Of a DNA stretch of 15,808 nucleotides, positions 13,891-15,808 are shown in pieces; within the stretch, counting starts at the first letter, position 1, and each line of letters opens with the position of its first letter. The notes beneath the pieces were generated by a model. The model saw nothing but the letters and a program-made list of their open reading frames with translations, was not told the origin of the DNA and searched no databases. The stretch is from Candidatus Zipacnadia bacterium (GTDB taxonomy: Bacteria; Armatimonadota; Zipacnadia; Zipacnadales; UBA5352), in assembly GCA_029820915.1 (NCBI GenBank), contig JALGUI010000023.1, positions 1 through 15,808 of the forward strand, in the 5' to 3' direction. The translations under genes were made by a program, and so were the position numbers.

Positions 13891-14968
13891 ATGGCCGCCA
13901 GACTGCCCAGGCTGCTCGTCGTCGGTGTGCTGGTGACGCTCCTCGCCGGATGCGGGGGAGGGGGCCTGTTCGGCGCGCTCCTCGGGCTCGTCGCCGTCGG
14001 CAACGTGATCGGCGAACTCGGCAACCTTATCGGGGGCGATGACCCGGACGAATTCGACGTCTACCTGGACGGACAGCTCCTGCCCGAGCACCCCGACGGG
14101 GGCGGGAACCTGCACCTGCGTGGCATGCCTGAGGGCAGGCACCTGCTGCAGATCATCGCGCCCAGCCGCTACCGGGGCGCCGTCTCGCTCATCACCGTCG
14201 ATCCGAACACGGACCTGCAACTCAACGACCTCCAGCAGCAGGTCGGCGGCCGCATCCGCGGCACGGTGACCGTGCAGGAGACCGGCGGCGCCACCCGCGC
14301 CGCCGCCCATGTGCCCGTCTACGCCATCCCCGGCGGCGCACAGGCCGTGTCGATCGGCGCCCCCATCGTCCAGGTCCCTCCGGACGGTACCCACTACGTC
14401 ATGTACACCGACGGCAACGGGCAGTTCAGCCTTGACGCCGTCGCGACGGGCGACTACCTTGTCACGGCTGTGGTGGCGGGCTACGATACAGACGCGCGGC
14501 TTGTGCAGGGGCTCGGCGAGCGACAGACCCTCCGCGACATGGACCTGACGCTCGGCTTGTGCAGGGGCTCGGCGAGCGACAGACCCTCCGCGACATGGAC
14601 CTGACGCTCGTCGCTGATGGCATGGCCACGGGGATCGTGCGCGGCACCGCCAATGGGCAGGTCGGCGGTGGGACGCAGTCGCTCGCCGGTGCGAGCCTGC
14701 GTGCCGGACTTCAACCGGGGCTCCTGCCGGATGTGCCGCAGGCGACCATCGACCGCATCGCGGCCGCATCGGGTGTCGCCCTGCGGCCGTCGCCGTGGTT
14801 TCAGTGGCAGGTGCTGTCTCCGACGCCGGTGGCACCTACGTGCTTGACCTGCCCGCCGGGAGCTCTCGTATCACCTGCTTCGCCTACGGCTACCAGCCCG
14901 GCTACCGGGACGCCGTGGTAGTCAACGCCGCGGACCTGCGGGTGGACTTCACGCTGCAGCCTCGCTAG
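13891..14968 (+). pseudogene. Lipoprotein with PEGA-like and carboxypeptidase-regulatory-like domains, broken by frameshifts
   Basis: The start ATG 13891 has GAGAGG (13877-13882) 8 bases upstream. The first frame gives a 237-residue product ending at 14604. It has a lipoprotein signal peptide with lipobox L-L-A-G-C (Cys21), a PEGA-like segment (about 50-115, F-D-V-Y-L-D-G-Q...M-P-E-G-R-H-L-L-Q) and a carboxypeptidase-regulatory-like beta domain (about 117-220, D-G-N-G-Q-F-S-L...G-D-Y-L-V-T-A-V-V-A-G-Y). A perfect 56-bp tandem duplication (14497-14608) shifts the frame. Removing one copy restores the sense of M-D-L-T-L-V-A-D-G-M-A-T-G-I-V-R-G-T-A-N-G into the next frame. A second shift occurs around 14775-14810, after which a further domain (V-S-D-A-G-G-T-Y-V-L-D-L-P-A-G...F-T-L-Q-P) ends at TAG 14966-14968. 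The intact ancestor would be about 340 residues. The gene may be genuinely broken, phase-variable or misassembled. Confidence 0.8.
14497..14608 (+). repeat. Perfect 56-bp tandem duplication (2 copies) inside the lipoprotein gene
   Basis: Bases 14497-14552 and 14553-14608 are identical at all 56 positions and directly adjacent. Two further bases (CG) after copy 2 continue the match. The unit length is 56 = 3x18+2, so the extra copy shifts the reading frame and causes the premature TGA at 14602-14604. Perfect identity implies a very recent event or an assembly artefact. Confidence 0.97.
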
Positions 14969-15008
14969 CCGCGCGGCCGGCGTCAAGCTGCGCCCACGAG
15001 AGATCGAC

Positions 15009-15808
15009 ATGGAACGGACCGACCGCATCTTCGGCGCCGGCGTCAGGCGCCGCTACAACGTCCTGTTGGCCATCGTCACCTTCGGCACTGCCGTCGCCCC
15101 CTTCGCCGTGGGGCTGATCGCGCTGTACGTGTTCTGGCCCGAAGGTACCGGCCCCGGCCCGGCCATCATCGCCATCGCCGCGCTGGTACTGGCTCCCCTC
15201 GGCACCTGGTTGGCGCACAACCGCTTCGCCCTCGCCGGCAACCTCTCGCTGCGCCGCCGGCTGTGGGAGCGTCTGGGGCGCGACGGCCATGCCTTCTCCG
15301 ACCAGGTGCGGCCGGTCTTCGTCGGCTTCTCCCCCGGCGACGCGCCGTTGGTCTGGGACGGCGATACCGATCGAGACGTCGGCTTCCTCGCCGCCTGGGG
15401 CGACTCGCTGGTCTACTACGGTGATGACTTCGCGTGGTACCTCCCACGCGACCGCATCGACGTCATCGAGCCCCTGCACCCGGTCGCCGGCGTCGGCCGC
15501 GTTCTCATCCGCTGGCACGCCCCGCGTGAGAGCAACCGCGCCTTCACCCTCGTCTCGCGCGAGGCCGCCGACCTGCGCGGCGCCAGGCGCGCCGCGAGGC
15601 CGCCGACCTGCGCGGCGCCAGGCGCGCCACTCGGGAGCTGATCACCCAGCTCTATGCCTGGGTCGCGAGGTCACCGGAACACGAGGCCGAAGCGCCCAAC
15701 CTGGGTATGCCCCCGATCGACACCGGCGGTGGGGTGCCCGTGGACGCGGCGCCCGGCGGATCCTGTCCGGCGCTGCTGGCCGTGGTCGCGGCGACCGTCA
15801 TTGCCGCC
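15009..15808 (+). pseudogene. Membrane protein of unknown function, frameshifted by a 35-bp duplication, running off the window
   Basis: The start ATG 15009 has GAGAG (14998-15002) 6 bases upstream. The first frame encodes two transmembrane helices (about 17-42, and about 51-69 after a Pro/Gly linker), then a soluble domain with aromatic-rich strands (F-L-A-A-W-G-D-S-L-V-Y-Y-G-D-D-F-A-W-Y-L-P). That suggests a PH-like or YcxB-like cytoplasmic domain, but this is only a resemblance. A perfect 35-bp tandem duplication (15558-15627) shifts the frame, ending it at TGA 15639-15641 after 210 residues. Dropping one copy restores R-E-A-A-D-L-R-G-A-R-R-A-T-R-E-L-I-T-Q-L-Y-A-W-V, which is open to the window edge. 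It ends in a hydrophobic stretch (A-L-L-A-V-V-A-A-T-V-I-A-A) that looks like a third membrane helix. The gene lies 40 bp after the broken lipoprotein gene. I do not recognise the family. Confidence 0.7.
15558..15627 (+). repeat. Perfect 35-bp tandem duplication (2 copies) inside the membrane protein gene
   Basis: Bases 15558-15592 and 15593-15627 are identical and adjacent; one further base (15628) continues the match. The length 35 = 3x11+2 shifts the frame in the same direction as the 56-bp duplication upstream. The unit encodes R-E-A-A-D-L-R-G-A-R-R in the parent frame. No internal microrepeat that would favour slippage is obvious beyond GC-rich GGCGCC elements. Confidence 0.97.

Noticed and set aside
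11356..14835. A very long open frame (about 1,159 codons) on the minus strand
   Set aside because: It mirrors the plus-strand GH42-like and lipoprotein genes, translates to Arg/Gly/Ala/Val/His-rich sequence without any domain, and is explained by few stop codons in GC-rich antisense frames.
14559..14921. An independent 120-residue gene inside the lipoprotein region
   Set aside because: It starts within the duplicated segment and continues the lipoprotein domain in a shifted frame, so it is a fragment of the broken gene.
15009..15641. A complete 210-residue membrane protein
   Set aside because: Its stop lies just after the second copy of a perfect 35-bp duplication. Removing one copy keeps a coherent frame open to the window end.
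1..15808. CRISPR arrays, tRNA or rRNA genes, transposase genes
   Set aside because: Looked for regularly spaced repeats, cloverleaf-like segments and transposase motifs; none was seen.

Overview
The window is high-GC bacterial DNA dominated by one plus-strand lipid-biosynthesis operon. No gene identifies the species. The mix of a FAS II operon carrying a ferredoxin-type electron-transfer flavoprotein, a secreted GH42-like protein and PEGA/carboxypeptidase-regulatory lipoprotein domains recalls uncultured, probably anaerobic lineages such as Armatimonadota or candidate division WS1. That placement is an impression, not a phylogenetic result.

Layout: (1) 1-513 is the 3' end of an unrelated TIM-barrel-like gene. 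(2) A near-consensus sigma70-type promoter (510-538) overlaps its stop codon. It is followed by a perfect 20-bp palindrome (555-574) in the presumed leader of the operon. (3) 586-11302 holds yceD (DUF177), rpmF, plsX, fabH, an acyl-CoA dehydrogenase (ACAD), etfB, etfA with an N-terminal 2[4Fe-4S] ferredoxin domain, fabD, fabG, acpP, fabF and rnc, all on the plus strand. (4) 11353-13800 is a secreted GH42-like protein. (5) 13891-14968 is a lipoprotein gene with PEGA-like and carboxypeptidase-regulatory-like domains, broken by frameshifts. (6) 15009 to the window end is a membrane protein gene, also broken by a frameshift. The frameshift in (6) and the first one in (5) come from perfect, non-triplet tandem duplications (35 bp and 56 bp).

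How the genes fit together: PlsX links acyl-ACP to phospholipid synthesis. FabD loads malonyl onto AcpP, FabH primes, FabF elongates and FabG reduces the 3-keto group. The window has no FabI/FabK/FabL/FabV-type enoyl reductase and no FabZ dehydratase. In the place where Firmicutes operons such as those of Streptococcus carry fabK (between fabH and fabD) there is instead an ACAD/EtfB/ferredoxin-EtfA module. It resembles electron-bifurcating complexes such as CarCDE or Bcd-EtfAB. The most interesting hypothesis here is that this flavoprotein module performs the enoyl-thioester reduction of fatty acid synthesis, possibly coupled to ferredoxin reduction. An alternative is that it makes short acyl-CoA primers for FabH.

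A 351-bp non-coding insert between etfB and etfA is packed with four hairpins, two of them inverted relatives of each other (REP/REPIN-like).
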